Shown piece by piece: positions 43,678 through 52,835 of a stretch of DNA of 64,000 bases. A program made the position numbers and the translations under genes. This DNA is from Parashewanella curva. Lineage in GTDB: Bacteria; Pseudomonadota; Gammaproteobacteria; Enterobacterales; Shewanellaceae. Under the pieces are notes generated by a model. It made no database searches, was not told where the DNA came from, and saw only the letters and a list, made by a program, of their open reading frames with translations. Position 1 is the first letter of the stretch. Every line of letters begins with the position of its first letter. The DNA lies in the NCBI RefSeq assembly GCF_003675895.1, contig NZ_ML014762.1, positions 24,066 through 88,065 of the forward strand. Reading direction: 5' to 3'.

Positions 43678-46086
43678 TTAAAGCTTGTAGCTAACCGTTA
43701 ACTTAACGTTGCGCTCTTCACCCGGTAAGCCGCCTTGGAATAAGGCTTTTTTGTAGTAGTACTTGTTGAACAAGTTGTTTAAGTTCAACTTAAAGCTCCA
43801 ATTTTGTACTTGGTAGCTCGCTGCTGTATCAACGACTGTATAAGCAGGTACATAACCGCTTGGAACACCAAAATATTTTGAACCTGTTGTACGCTTATCC
43901 ATATATTTTACACCAGCACTTAGTGATAATGGATTAGAAAGGCCGAATAGAGTGTTAGTGTACGTTATCCAAGTAGAGGCTGTTACACGTGGTACGCCTT
44001 TTTTCTTACCAGCTTCATCACCTTTAACTGTTGCTTCATAAGCGTCTTGATATAAAGCGTTTACATTAAATTTCCATTGGTCATTCAGTAATGCATTTAC
44101 GTCTAGCTCAACACCTTTGGTTTTTTCTTCTTTGTCGTAGAAAAATTGAGGAACATTAGGAGTTGCGTTTTCATCTTCATAGTCTTTATTGCCGTATTGA
44201 ATGTTGGTACGGGCAGTTTTAAAGAATACTAAAGATGCTAAAAGCTGATCATTAAAACCTTTGAAGCGGAAACCTAAGTCATTACTGATTGACTCAGAGT
44301 CTTCCCGTTTTTGGTCATCAACACCTATGCTGCCTAAAACACTGTATGCTGTTCTACCTTTCGCATGGTTAGCAAAAATAGACATGTTTTCAAATGGCAT
44401 GTAAGTGATACCTAAATTATAGGTAACGCCATTATCTTTATTATCTGCCTCTGGCTTAGGAGCAGCACTTCTCATTCTAGCATCAACACCGCGATGTTTA
44501 TAAGTTTGCTCAATTTCATTAAAAGCAACACCAATTCGGGTAGTTATCTGCTCAGTCCAATAGCCCACGTGCTGAACACCTACTCCCCACGCGTTTACAG
44601 ACTTTAAGTAGTTTGCTGTAAGTAATGGATCGTAATCGTTGAATGATTTGGTTGGCCAGTTAGGATTACGAATATCTAAGATATAAGGAAGTTTCCCTGT
44701 GTAATCTTCATTTTTGTAATCTTGATCCCAGATAGAGTGACGAGTTAAGTCGATTTCTCTATCTTCGTAGTTAGTGTTAACTAGGATTTCATTGTTCATC
44801 TCACCAATTTCGAAATCATAACGAAGATCGGCAAAGTATTGCCAAGACTTCTCATCAGCATTCACACGACGATATTCTTGACGACGTGCTGCAAACGGGT
44901 GAAGCTTACCATCAATAACTAAAGGCGCACGCTCAGTTTCATGGATAATGCCGTTACGCTTCATATAAACGTAGTTATATGCACCTGTTTGGCGGGTAAA
45001 CCCAGTTTTGTAATCTCGGTATTGTAATTGCTGATTCAAAAATAGATTATCAGTAAAGTGATAGCTATGGGTCAGTTTGAAACGAAGTTCTTCACCTTTG
45101 TTCGCTTTAGATAAAGGGGAAATTAAGCCTGTACCACCAAGTCTAAATGGCGTTTCACCATCATTTGGGCGAAGAGATGCTACAAGTTGTTTACGCTGCT
45201 CTTCTGTTAGCTGGGTCCCTTTTCCGCTTGGATCATTAATCAGGTCTTCCCAAGTGACTTCACTGGCTTTTTTTCCGTTAAGATCATTTGAGTTGAAGCT
45301 ACGAATTGGATCACCAATTGAATCTACAGCAAGTGCATCATTAATGTATGCAGCTGAAAGCATGATGTCTTGAGTTGTGCTTGGCACAAATTTGATTGAA
45401 CCATAAACTTCGTCGCGGTCGTTTTGTAGACCTCTAAAACCATCACTGCGAGCCGTTTTACCAACAAATCGGTATGCAACTTCATCAGTAATACCGCCTG
45501 TGCTATCTAGAAAAAGGCTTTTTGTATTCCATTGACCGATCTCTAGCTTCATTTCTTTGTGGTCAACAAATTGAGGCTTTTTCTCAATAAGGTTGATCAC
45601 ACCACCAGCACTGCCCATACCGTATAGACCGGTTGCAGGGCCTTTTAATACTTCAATAGCATCAACATTGGTTAGTGAGCGAGTAGGGTTAAAGCTGTTA
45701 CCTAAGCCAGCACCACCATACATTCCGTCATAAGTGTAGTTAGCGCCTAAACCACGAACCACAATATTGTCACCGATACCATAGTTGTTACCCGATTGGA
45801 TAACACCACTAATGTTGCGCAATGCACCTTGAAGATCATCTAAGCCCTGAGAATCAAGAAGCTGTTTATCAACGACAACAACGGCAGCAGGTGTTTCCAT
45901 CAAAGACATGTTTGATTTAGTCGCTAGTCCAGAGTCCATTACAACTTTGTTTTGACGACCATAAACGGTAACACGCTCAATATCGTTATCAGCTTTTTCT
46001 GAATCGATTGTCTCAGCTTGAACAGTTGGGAAGAATAAAGTGCTACTACATGCAACAGCGAGTAGTGATAGGCGAAACGGCAACAT
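43678..46086 (-). CDS. TonB-dependent siderophore receptor (802 aa)
   Basis: A signal peptide (about 1-25, ending TVQAE) precedes a plug domain (about 45-165: ETPAAVVVVDKQLLDSQG, DIEVLKGPATGLYGMGSAGG with D read as A) and a 22-strand beta-barrel that ends in the typical aromatic-poor KLTVSYKL strand. The plug pattern is that of the siderophore receptor class. It should import a ferric siderophore through the outer membrane with TonB-ExbBD, which are not in this window. A 19-base Fur-like palindrome lies 31 bases upstream. The substrate cannot be told. Confidence 0.92.
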   Translation of the reverse strand: MLPFRLSLLAVACSSTLFFPTVQAETIDSEKADNDIERVTVYGRQNKVVMDSGLATKSNMSLMETPAAVVVVDKQLLDSQGLDDLQGALRNISGVIQSGNNYGIGDNIVVRGLGANYTYDGMYGGAGLGNSFNPTRSLTNVDAIEVLKGPATGLYGMGSAGGVINLIEKKPQFVDHKEMKLEIGQWNTKSLFLDSTGGITDEVAYRFVGKTARSDGFRGLQNDRDEVYGSIKFVPSTTQDIMLSAAYINDALAVDSIGDPIRSFNSNDLNGKKASEVTWEDLINDPSGKGTQLTEEQRKQLVASLRPNDGETPFRLGGTGLISPLSKANKGEELRFKLTHSYHFTDNLFLNQQLQYRDYKTGFTRQTGAYNYVYMKRNGIIHETERAPLVIDGKLHPFAARRQEYRRVNADEKSWQYFADLRYDFEIGEMNNEILVNTNYEDREIDLTRHSIWDQDYKNEDYTGKLPYILDIRNPNWPTKSFNDYDPLLTANYLKSVNAWGVGVQHVGYWTEQITTRIGVAFNEIEQTYKHRGVDARMRSAAPKPEADNKDNGVTYNLGITYMPFENMSIFANHAKGRTAYSVLGSIGVDDQKREDSESISNDLGFRFKGFNDQLLASLVFFKTARTNIQYGNKDYEDENATPNVPQFFYDKEEKTKGVELDVNALLNDQWKFNVNALYQDAYEATVKGDEAGKKKGVPRVTASTWITYTNTLFGLSNPLSLSAGVKYMDKRTTGSKYFGVPSGYVPAYTVVDTAASYQVQNWSFKLNLNNLFNKYYYKKALFQGGLPGEERNVKLTVSYKL

Positions 46087-46116
46087 CTATACAATACCTT
46101 AACGTTAAAAATTGAC

Positions 46117-46135
46117 GCAAATGATATTGATTTGC
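46117..46135. promoter_or_regulatory. Fur box of the siderophore receptor gene
   Basis: GCAAATGATATTGATTTGC is a perfect 6-7-6 palindrome of 19 bases that matches GATAATGATAATCATTATC at 13 positions. It lies 31 bases upstream of the receptor start, so iron should repress this gene. The divergent permease starts 217 bases away. Confidence 0.65.
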
Positions 46136-46351
46136 ATTTAGATTGCAAGGAGAAGTTCCATTTTTTTATAAAAAAGTTCAAAAAGTATGATCTTGCACAG
46201 CTATAGGTTGATAATTAACCTGTTTTTAGGCCATCTATATAAGCCAAGGAATGTCTTACTGATGAGCTATGAATAAATTTTTATTAACTTAGTAAATATT
46301 CGAATTAAAACAAGCTATAAATTGATTAGGTCGTCATTTTAGGAGTGAGTT

Positions 46352-47629
46352 TTGAAACGAGTCTTAGAGTTACCATCATTAGTGCTTTTTGGGTTAGCGT
46401 TTATGTCTCCGTTAGCTGTATTTGTAACCTACGGAGCAGTGCAGCAGGTGACTCATACTCACATTTCTTCTGCCTATATCATCACTTTAATTGCTATCAT
46501 TTTTACCGCTATCAGTTATGGCAGGATGTCACGAGTTGTACCTAACTCTGGTTCAGCATATGCCTATGCGACAAAATCGTTTGGAACACAGCTGGGATTT
46601 TTAGTGGGATGGGCATTGTTGTTAGATTATTTACTTGCTCCCATGCTTTGTTATTTAGTTTTAAGTATTTATATGCATGATTACTTCCCTGAAATAGCAA
46701 AGAATTATTGGATATTCGCCGCTGCAATCGTCATGTTTGTGTTAAATGTATTGGGTATAAAATTGGTCAGTAAAATAAATTTGGCGTTAGTGGCTTGTCA
46801 GTTGCTATTTGTTGCAGCCTTTTTAGTGTTAAGCATTATAGTGTTGATGCATACCAAGGCCGAAATTGATTTTTTACAACCTTTTTATGACCCTAAAGTT
46901 AAGCTTTCTATGCTTATCAGTGGTTCAGCCATTTTATGTTTGTCATTCCTTGGTTTTGAATCCATATCGACATTATCCGAAGAGGCTGAAAAGCCTGAGT
47001 CAACGATCCCTAAGGCAATCATTTTATGCGTGTTATTAAGCGGAGCTTTATATACTTTGACGGCGTATATGGGGCAATTAGTGGTACCGCATTGGCCTCA
47101 AAATACCGATCCAGATACCATGGGGCTTAAGCTGATCAGCTTCGTTGGGGGAGAGAACTTTAAAGCCAGTTTTGTAGGCATGAGTTTGATTGGATGCCTA
47201 GCGACAGCAATGGCGGCCATTGCGAGTGTTAGCCGTGTTCTTTATTCAATGGGGGGCAATGGAGCTATTCCAACTATATTTGGCCGCTTACATAAAAAAT
47301 ATGAAACTCCCGTTGTTGCGATAGCTATAGTGTCGATTATCTCGCTTTTATCAATGTTTATGAGTTTAACTTTAGCATCTAATATGATCAGCTTTGGTGC
47401 CCTCGTTGCCTTTACTTTTGTGAATTTGGCGGTATTTAAGTATTTTTTTATTGATCAAATGAATCGTAATCTTGTTAGTAATTTACTGCTGCCACTCATT
47501 GGCTTTGGACTTACTATCTGGTTATGGACATCCTTATCTTCAACAGCAATTATTGTCGGAGCATCTTGGCTCGCAGTAGGCTTGGTTTATTTGATGCTAA
47601 AACCACAACAGCTAAAGATGGAAATTTAA
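46352..47629 (+). CDS. APC-family amino-acid permease (425 aa)
   Basis: About 12 membrane helices are visible. LVLFGLAFMSPLAVFVTYG near residue 10 and NSGSAYAYATKSFG near 65 are typical of the APC superfamily, as is LGFESISTLSEEAEKPESTI near 200. It imports an amino acid or amine by proton exchange; the substrate is unknown. The only suitable start is TTG at 46352, with AGGAG 6 bases upstream. It is divergent from the siderophore receptor and may be an isolated gene. Confidence 0.87.
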   Translation: MKRVLELPSLVLFGLAFMSPLAVFVTYGAVQQVTHTHISSAYIITLIAIIFTAISYGRMSRVVPNSGSAYAYATKSFGTQLGFLVGWALLLDYLLAPMLCYLVLSIYMHDYFPEIAKNYWIFAAAIVMFVLNVLGIKLVSKINLALVACQLLFVAAFLVLSIIVLMHTKAEIDFLQPFYDPKVKLSMLISGSAILCLSFLGFESISTLSEEAEKPESTIPKAIILCVLLSGALYTLTAYMGQLVVPHWPQNTDPDTMGLKLISFVGGENFKASFVGMSLIGCLATAMAAIASVSRVLYSMGGNGAIPTIFGRLHKKYETPVVAIAIVSIISLLSMFMSLTLASNMISFGALVAFTFVNLAVFKYFFIDQMNRNLVSNLLLPLIGFGLTIWLWTSLSSTAIIVGASWLAVGLVYLMLKPQQLKMEI

Positions 47630-47783
47630 TACTTCATCAAACACATAATTTTTAATTGCAAAGAGAAGGTTACTTTTTTACTCAAATGTTGCTGATTTTG
47701 TTGTGTACTTGCAAATAAGGGAGATGGTGATTCAATTCATAATGTGATCTAAACGGCATTTTCCTTGAGTTATGTTGCCTCAA

Positions 47784-47799
47784 AAGACCATTCGGTCTA
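47784..47799. promoter_or_regulatory. NemR/TetR-type operator-like palindrome
   Basis: AAGACCATTCGGTCTA has perfect AGACC/GGTCT arms and differs at one position from the TAGACC-N4-GGTCTA pattern known for NemR-like TetR regulators. It lies 150 bases before nucleotidase copy 2. No tetR-type gene is in this window. The rest of the 319-base gap shows nothing else. Confidence 0.4.
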
Positions 47800-47948
47800 A
47801 AACTAATCATTCACTCTTATTGTTCAATATTTACCTTCCTAAGATCTGGTTTCTGGAGTGGAGCTGGATGCTAAATTGAAAATCTCTGTCAGGGCTGACT
47901 TTCTAATAACAGTTTTAGCAATTTGCTATGAGTTATGAGGTAGTTCCT

Positions 47949-49700
47949 ATGAAAAATCTTTTATTAAAGGGGGCGGCAGTCGCATTAGCTTGCGCTGCTT
48001 TATTTGGTTGTGGAAGTAGCCACGATAAAAATACTGAATCATCATGTGCCACCGCAGGAGACAAGTGCGTCAAATTTACAATTCTCCATACTAATGATAA
48101 CCACGGACGTTTTTGGGTTGATAAAGATGGGCAAGGAGGAATGGCTGCACGAAAAGCAGTGGTCGATAAGGTTAGGGAAGAAGTGAAGGACAAAGGGGGG
48201 ACGGTTCTCCTTCTTTCTGGCGGTGATATTAATACGGGTGTTCCTGAATCAGATTTACAAGATGCAATTCCAGATTTTGTCGGAATGAACCTTGTTGGTT
48301 ACGATGCGATGGTATTAGGGAATCATGAATTTGATAACCCGAAATCGGTATTAGATAAACAAGCGGATACAGCAGATTTCCCTTTTTTATCAGCCAATAT
48401 TTATCAAAAAGATCCAGATGACAATACCAAGTTAGAACGGGTATTTACACCTTATAAGATTTTTACAGTAGGCAGTCTTAAAATTGCAGTGATTGGACTG
48501 ACAACGACCGATACTAAAACAATAGGAAACCCTCAATTTGTAGGTGACTATACATTTACCAATCCTGTGGATGAAACTAAAAAAGTTATCGACGAAATTG
48601 GTGATAAAGCCAATGTCTTTATGGCCGTGACACATATGGGGTATTTCAAAAATGCCCAGCATGGTAGCAATGCGCCCGGTGATGTAACTTTAGCAAGAGG
48701 TTTGACGGATAAGTATGCCAATAAACTCGCAGCGATTATTGGTGGTCACTCGCAGAACTTAACTTGTACCAATGATTATACTCCGGGTGGAGCCTGTACC
48801 CCAGATAGACAAAATAATACCTACATTTTCCAAGCTGGAGATTGGGGGAAATATGTTGGTCGCGCCGATTTTGAGTACTATAACAACACCTTACATATGG
48901 TGAGCTATTCATTGATTCCAGTTAACCTTAAAGTCGATGATAAAGTCGTAGGTGACCCAGTTACACCTGATCTTAATACACAAGAGATCCTTCGTACTTA
49001 CCAAATCAAAGGTCAGGATGAATTAAGTGACCCAATTGCAAAAACAACAGTGGCTCTCCAAGGCGATCGCTCAGTTGTTCGTGGTCAACAAACTAACTTG
49101 GGTAAATTTATTGCTGCTGCTCAAGTTGCAACTCAAAACAATAGGGCTAACTTTGGAGTGATGAATTCTGGTGGTGTAAGAGCTTCAATTGCAGCTGGAG
49201 ACGTAACAACACGAGATGTTCGAACTGTTCAGCCATTTGAGAATGAAGTTTATAAAGTCACCATGACCGGCGCCGATCTTAAAAAGTATCTAGGTACGGT
49301 TGCCACTATTCAAGCTGGCTCTGGAGGCTATGCACAATTTTATGGCATTAAAATGACCATTAATTGTACTGGTAGAAGTGTTGATAATGTGCAAGTAAAA
49401 GATGTCGATGATAATGATTATTCTGCTATTGCTGACGCGACAAAATATGTCTTTACAATACCAAGCTTCAGCGCGTCAGGGGGGGATAGTTATCCTAAGT
49501 TAACGGGCTCAGACTCTGCATTCCCTAATGCCGAGCTTGACTCAGCGCAAGGTATTGTAGATTGGGTTGCATTGTCTGACTTCTTTAAATCAGAAGCGGC
49601 TAAAAATAATGGTACAGTGGATTTAGCACCTTATGCTCCTGTCGCTAGTGACTTAGTGTATGAAAATTCAAGCTCAAATAATGGATGCGTTATTCCATAG
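47949..49700 (+). CDS. 5'-nucleotidase / metallophosphatase lipoprotein, copy 2
   Basis: The lipobox LFGC (Cys near residue 21) precedes the same two-domain plan as copy 1: HTNDNHGRFW near 46, LSGGDINTGVPESD near 88, GNHEFDNPKS near 124, VTHMGYF near 221 and GGHSQNL near 257. The C-terminal nucleotidase domain contains NSGGVRASIAAGD near 408 and a glycine-rich SASGGDSYPKL in place of the YHANGRDGW of copy 1. It is 583 residues long. I start at MKNLLLK with GAGG 8 bases upstream; an ATG seven codons further up is in frame but gives a poor signal peptide. The terminator overlaps the convergent MFS gene. Confidence 0.9.
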   Translation: MKNLLLKGAAVALACAALFGCGSSHDKNTESSCATAGDKCVKFTILHTNDNHGRFWVDKDGQGGMAARKAVVDKVREEVKDKGGTVLLLSGGDINTGVPESDLQDAIPDFVGMNLVGYDAMVLGNHEFDNPKSVLDKQADTADFPFLSANIYQKDPDDNTKLERVFTPYKIFTVGSLKIAVIGLTTTDTKTIGNPQFVGDYTFTNPVDETKKVIDEIGDKANVFMAVTHMGYFKNAQHGSNAPGDVTLARGLTDKYANKLAAIIGGHSQNLTCTNDYTPGGACTPDRQNNTYIFQAGDWGKYVGRADFEYYNNTLHMVSYSLIPVNLKVDDKVVGDPVTPDLNTQEILRTYQIKGQDELSDPIAKTTVALQGDRSVVRGQQTNLGKFIAAAQVATQNNRANFGVMNSGGVRASIAAGDVTTRDVRTVQPFENEVYKVTMTGADLKKYLGTVATIQAGSGGYAQFYGIKMTINCTGRSVDNVQVKDVDDNDYSAIADATKYVFTIPSFSASGGDSYPKLTGSDSAFPNAELDSAQGIVDWVALSDFFKSEAAKNNGTVDLAPYAPVASDLVYENSSSNNGCVIP

Positions 49701-49719
49701 AAAGTAATTTTCCTTATTT

Positions 49720-49750
49720 AAAGACCTTCCTAAACAAGAAGGTCTTTTTT
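49720..49750 (+). terminator. Terminator of nucleotidase copy 2
   Basis: AAAGACCTTC and GAAGGTCTTT form a 10 bp stem followed by more T. It covers the last codons of the convergent transporter gene at 49730. Confidence 0.82.
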
Positions 49751-50932
49751 CTTTGTTTCTTGCCTTGCTCTAAATTGCAAAATATAAATCAAAATGACAG
49801 TAGTCAGTACTAACAAAGCAAACGGCATAGCGGTACCCGTATAAAAGAAAGCTAATATCGGGCCTGCAAGAGCACCAAAAGCAAAGCGAAGTGTACCGAC
49901 AACTGCTGATGCGCTTCCGGTTTCTTTATGAAATTTCATCAGAACTAGCGCATCGCAACTGACAGAAATGATCCCTAAACTGGCTAAAAACGGCATAGTA
50001 AAGGCCATCATTCCTATATAGTTTGTACCGATCAAATTCACTGTTACCATGCCGACTCCTGCAATAATCCCTATGATCGCAGCGGCATTGAGCATTCGTT
50101 TGGCGCCAAAACGAGATGATATTCGTGAATTTAAAATGTTGGCGGCCATTAACGAACCAACATTCAAGCTAAATAGCAGTGCAAACATCTCAGCAGAAAC
50201 ACCAAACACTTCCATTAAAATAAATGAAGACGCTGTTAAGTAACCAAAAAAAGCCAGCGAGCTTAATACGCTACAAGCAATATAGGGACGAGCTTCCTTT
50301 TGATTTAGCACGGTGTGATAAGCACCAAATAAAGTTTTATCGGTACGAACAGACTTGTCGCTATCGCTAGGCAGTTTTAACTTCCAAAACACTATGGTAA
50401 ACATCAAAGCACTATAAATGGCCAGTACAACGAAAATCATATGCCAGTGATAACTTTGCAATATAAAAGTACCCAATGCAGGGGCTACAAGCGGGGCTCC
50501 CATCATAATTAGCCTGACGTAAGACAAGCCTTTAGCTGTATCTTTGCCATAAATTTCTTTGATATACCCAGGGATCACCACTGTAGCAGCAGAGCCTGCA
50601 AAGGCTTGCAAAAATCTAAGCAAGAAAAACATATCATGCTCAGTGGTTTTACTCAGGAAAAAGCTAATAATAGAAAAGCCAAATAGTCCAAAAGTCACCA
50701 AAGGGCGACGACCTAACCGATCTGCAAGATAGCCGAAGCAAAGTAACCCGACAGCATAACCCGCTAAATAGGTACTTAAAGATTGCTGCATTTCACTGGT
50801 ATCGGTACTTAACGAAAGTGCTATGGATTTAAGCGCAGGTAAATACATATCAATTGCCAGAGGAGTAATGGCCGTGATTGCAGCCAACATCGGAATCAAA
50901 AATGCTTTCGAAAGCGCTGGCGAGTTTTTCAT
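49730..50932 (-). CDS. Bcr/CflA-family drug efflux transporter (MFS, 400 aa)
   Basis: Twelve membrane helices and the MFS motif GYLADRLGRRPLVTFGLF near residue 66 are clear. The N-terminal AITPLAIDMYLPALKSIA is the mark of the Bcr/CflA group of 12-helix proton-driven drug exporters. APALGTFILQSYHWHMIF near 150 is the antiporter motif. Substrates in this group include bicyclomycin, chloramphenicol and cysteine-related compounds; the one here is unknown. Its start lies 28 bases from the left end of the IS982-type element. Confidence 0.88.
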   Translation of the reverse strand: MKNSPALSKAFLIPMLAAITAITPLAIDMYLPALKSIALSLSTDTSEMQQSLSTYLAGYAVGLLCFGYLADRLGRRPLVTFGLFGFSIISFFLSKTTEHDMFFLLRFLQAFAGSAATVVIPGYIKEIYGKDTAKGLSYVRLIMMGAPLVAPALGTFILQSYHWHMIFVVLAIYSALMFTIVFWKLKLPSDSDKSVRTDKTLFGAYHTVLNQKEARPYIACSVLSSLAFFGYLTASSFILMEVFGVSAEMFALLFSLNVGSLMAANILNSRISSRFGAKRMLNAAAIIGIIAGVGMVTVNLIGTNYIGMMAFTMPFLASLGIISVSCDALVLMKFHKETGSASAVVGTLRFAFGALAGPILAFFYTGTAMPFALLVLTTVILIYILQFRARQETKKKDLLV

Positions 50933-50960
50933 AAAGAGCCTAATTTAAAGAATAAGAGTA

Positions 50961-51930
50961 ACCTGATGTGTGATTAATTTCAGGTAGGCATGATCATACC
51001 TTAGAATGATTAATTCTAAGGTTCTTGACGGAGAATACGATCATGCCTGTCGAAGATTTTATCATTTATTTTTACTGTTTGGTTGATGATTTTTATCAGA
51101 ATGAAATAACCGTTCCCTTATGGACTCGTGGCAGATCTCCGAAACTCACTGATCCTGAAGTAATTACAATGGAAATCGTGGGTGAGTGGACAGGGCATCA
51201 TATTGATAAAGGGGTTTGGGAATACTTTAAAGGATATTGACTGCCTTTATTCCCCAATTTACCAGCTCGCTCTCAGTTTGTCAGGCAAGCAAGTAACCTT
51301 TGGAGAGTAAAACAGTTATTTCATCAACATTTATGTCATCAACTGAGAGCCGATACTTGTAATGTCCATTTGATTGACGGGTTTCCCATTGAGCTTTGCA
51401 AACTCACCCGAGTTAGAAAATGTAAAAGTTTTAAGGGGGATGCAAACCATAGCTACTGTGCTTCTAAGGATATGAAGTATTTTGGTTTTCATGGTCATCT
51501 GCTTGTTGACGGAAGAGGCATTCCAGTGGAATTCACTGTAACTGCAGCAAATGTTGATGAGCGTGATGCAGCATATGAAATCATCAATAATATCAAAGGA
51601 CTTTTGATAGGCGATAAAGGTCTAATCAGACCCATACTCAATCAAGAGTGCTCTCAAGCAGATATTTATTTGCAAACACCTTTACGGAAAAACATGAAAG
51701 ATGAACGTCCCAAATGGGTCGTAAAACAACTGATGAATGTAAGAAGAAAGATTGAAACAACCATAGGGCAACTTGTTGAATACTTTGATATTGAGCATAT
51801 TAACTGTCGGGATTTGTGGCATTTAACAAGTCGAATGGGAAGAAAGATATTGGGATTAAGCATTGGGGGTTATCTCAACCTTGAACTTGGAAAAGATTCA
51901 ATGAAGTTTGAGGGAATGTTGGCAGGTTAA
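50961..51930 (+). mobile_element. IS982-type insertion sequence, right end missing
   Basis: The left end begins ACCTGATGTGTGATTAATT, and its first 15 bases recur, inverted with two mismatches, at the right side of the short element near 54313. The transposase frame follows. No matching right end is found after 51930; a REP-like repeat and a group II intron fragment come next, so the right part appears lost or displaced. Confidence 0.7.
51043..51930 (+). pseudogene. IS982-type transposase broken by one stop codon
   Basis: The frame from the ATG at 51043 (MPVEDFIIYFY) runs to 51930, interrupted only by TGA at 51238-51240 in WEYFKGY-stop-LPLFPNLPARSQF, where a Trp codon (TGG) is expected. The DDE residues remain: VHLIDGFPIE, LLIGDKGLI and VRRKIETTIGQL. 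Both halves are otherwise intact, so inactivation looks recent. Readthrough would restore 294 residues. Confidence 0.8.
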
Positions 51931-51955
51931 CTTCGCAACAGAGCCTTCAAACGTC

Positions 51956-51988
51956 CGTCATCCCCGCATGTAGTAAGCGGGGTTCTAG
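51956..51988. repeat. REP-like palindrome, copy 1
   Basis: CCCCGC and GCGGGG (51962-51967, 51977-51982) form a hairpin within CGTCATCCCCGC...GGTTCTAG. A close relative starts at 54182. Here it joins the IS remnant to the intron fragment. Confidence 0.6.
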
Positions 51989-51993
51989 CTACA

Positions 51994-52230
51994 TGGCTAA
52001 GGCGAAGACTGAGAAGTATTCAGCTCAGGCTATGGAAAAAGCCGAAAAGGTTACATAGGAGACTGAAGCAACTTGGCTTTAAGCCACCATTTAAGTATAT
52101 CCATATGAGACGGTGGAGGAACTCAAAAAGTCCACTTGCTCATTATTCGATGCCGAATAAATGGTTTGCAGAGATGGGACTATACAATCTTGAAGAAGTA
52201 CGAACGGGCTATGTGCTCAGCACAAAGTGA
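51994..52230 (+). pseudogene. C-terminal fragment of a group II intron reverse transcriptase/maturase
   Basis: The frame reads WLRRRLRSIQLRLWKKPKR near its start, then LGFKPPFKYIHMRRWRNSKS, AHYSMPNKWFAEMGLYNLEE and stops at TGA 52228-52230. This is the typical maturase/DNA-binding end of such proteins. It has no start and no catalytic YADD region, so it is a relic. Confidence 0.82.
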
Positions 52231-52319
52231 TTGAATAAAATTAAGCAGGAGCCGTATACGAGACCCGTACGTACGGTTCTGTGAGAGGGATGGGGCACTA
52301 ACGCCTCACCCTACTCGAT
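51994..52319 (+). mobile_element. Group II intron, 3' fragment with domains V and VI
   Basis: Domain V is recognisable at 52249-52280 (GAGCCGTATACG, then CGTACGTACGGTTC), followed by a GC-rich hairpin for domain VI (GGGATGGGGC with GCCTCACCCT) and the 3' end CTACTCGAT. The last 78 codons of the intron-encoded protein lie in front. Domains I-IV and most of the reverse transcriptase are absent. Confidence 0.82.
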
Positions 52320-52835
52320 TCGATTCTGAAAATACTGTGAACGATAAAATTTCGATGAACAATAGTCGCTCCTGCGTAGGCACTGAGGGCCCCCCAAAAA
52401 TTTTCAAGTGATTGAATTTGCAAGGGATAGGGTAAGTAATAAGCTGAATGTCCGAGGCATGGGTGCCGAGGCCAAGCGCCCACGGATGGGCTTGCAGCGT
52501 TTCAGCGTTTGCTTATCCTCGCTTCCTATCAAAAAATGGGGATTCGTCAGTGCGTAGGCAGGAGTCCAGTGCCTTTATTTCTGTTCAAGTAAGACACTGG
52601 ATGCCTGCCTGCGCAGGCATGACGAAATAAACAAAAATGCTGCTAAATTGAAGTCGATTCGTCGCAGGTATAATGAAATCCATCTATGTTCAGTAGGTTA
52701 TACATATTCATTTTTTATTGTGTATAGAGGGCTGAAAAATAAAAAATAGCCAGCGTTAATTAACGTTAATCTTTCTGTTCGCTGTTCTGCGATTAAATTA
52801 CTATGGAATGAGTTCTCTATAACCGAGTTGCTCCA
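52320..52835. other. Repeat-rich intergenic stretch without genes
   Basis: No credible gene is present. Bases 52478-52491 form a GCCCA/TGGGC hairpin inside a GC-richer block, and 52543-52626 form a REP-like unit (TTCGTCA ... TGACGAA ends, TCCAGTG ... CACTGGA inside, GCCTGC ... GCAGGC tip). Bases 52650-52835 are AT-rich and lead into the ankyrin gene. Confidence 0.6.
52543..52626. repeat. REP-like palindrome, copy 2
   Basis: Outer arms TTCGTCA/TGACGAA and inner arms TCCAGTG/CACTGGA (52565-52571, 52595-52601) enclose CTGCGCAGGCATGAC, related to CTTCGCAGGAATGAC at 54256-54270. Confidence 0.6.

Noticed and set aside
52298..52630. Two overlapping frames on opposite strands of about 60 codons
   Set aside because: They come from palindromic REP-like DNA (typical HWMPACAGMTK-type translation) and intron debris, not genes.
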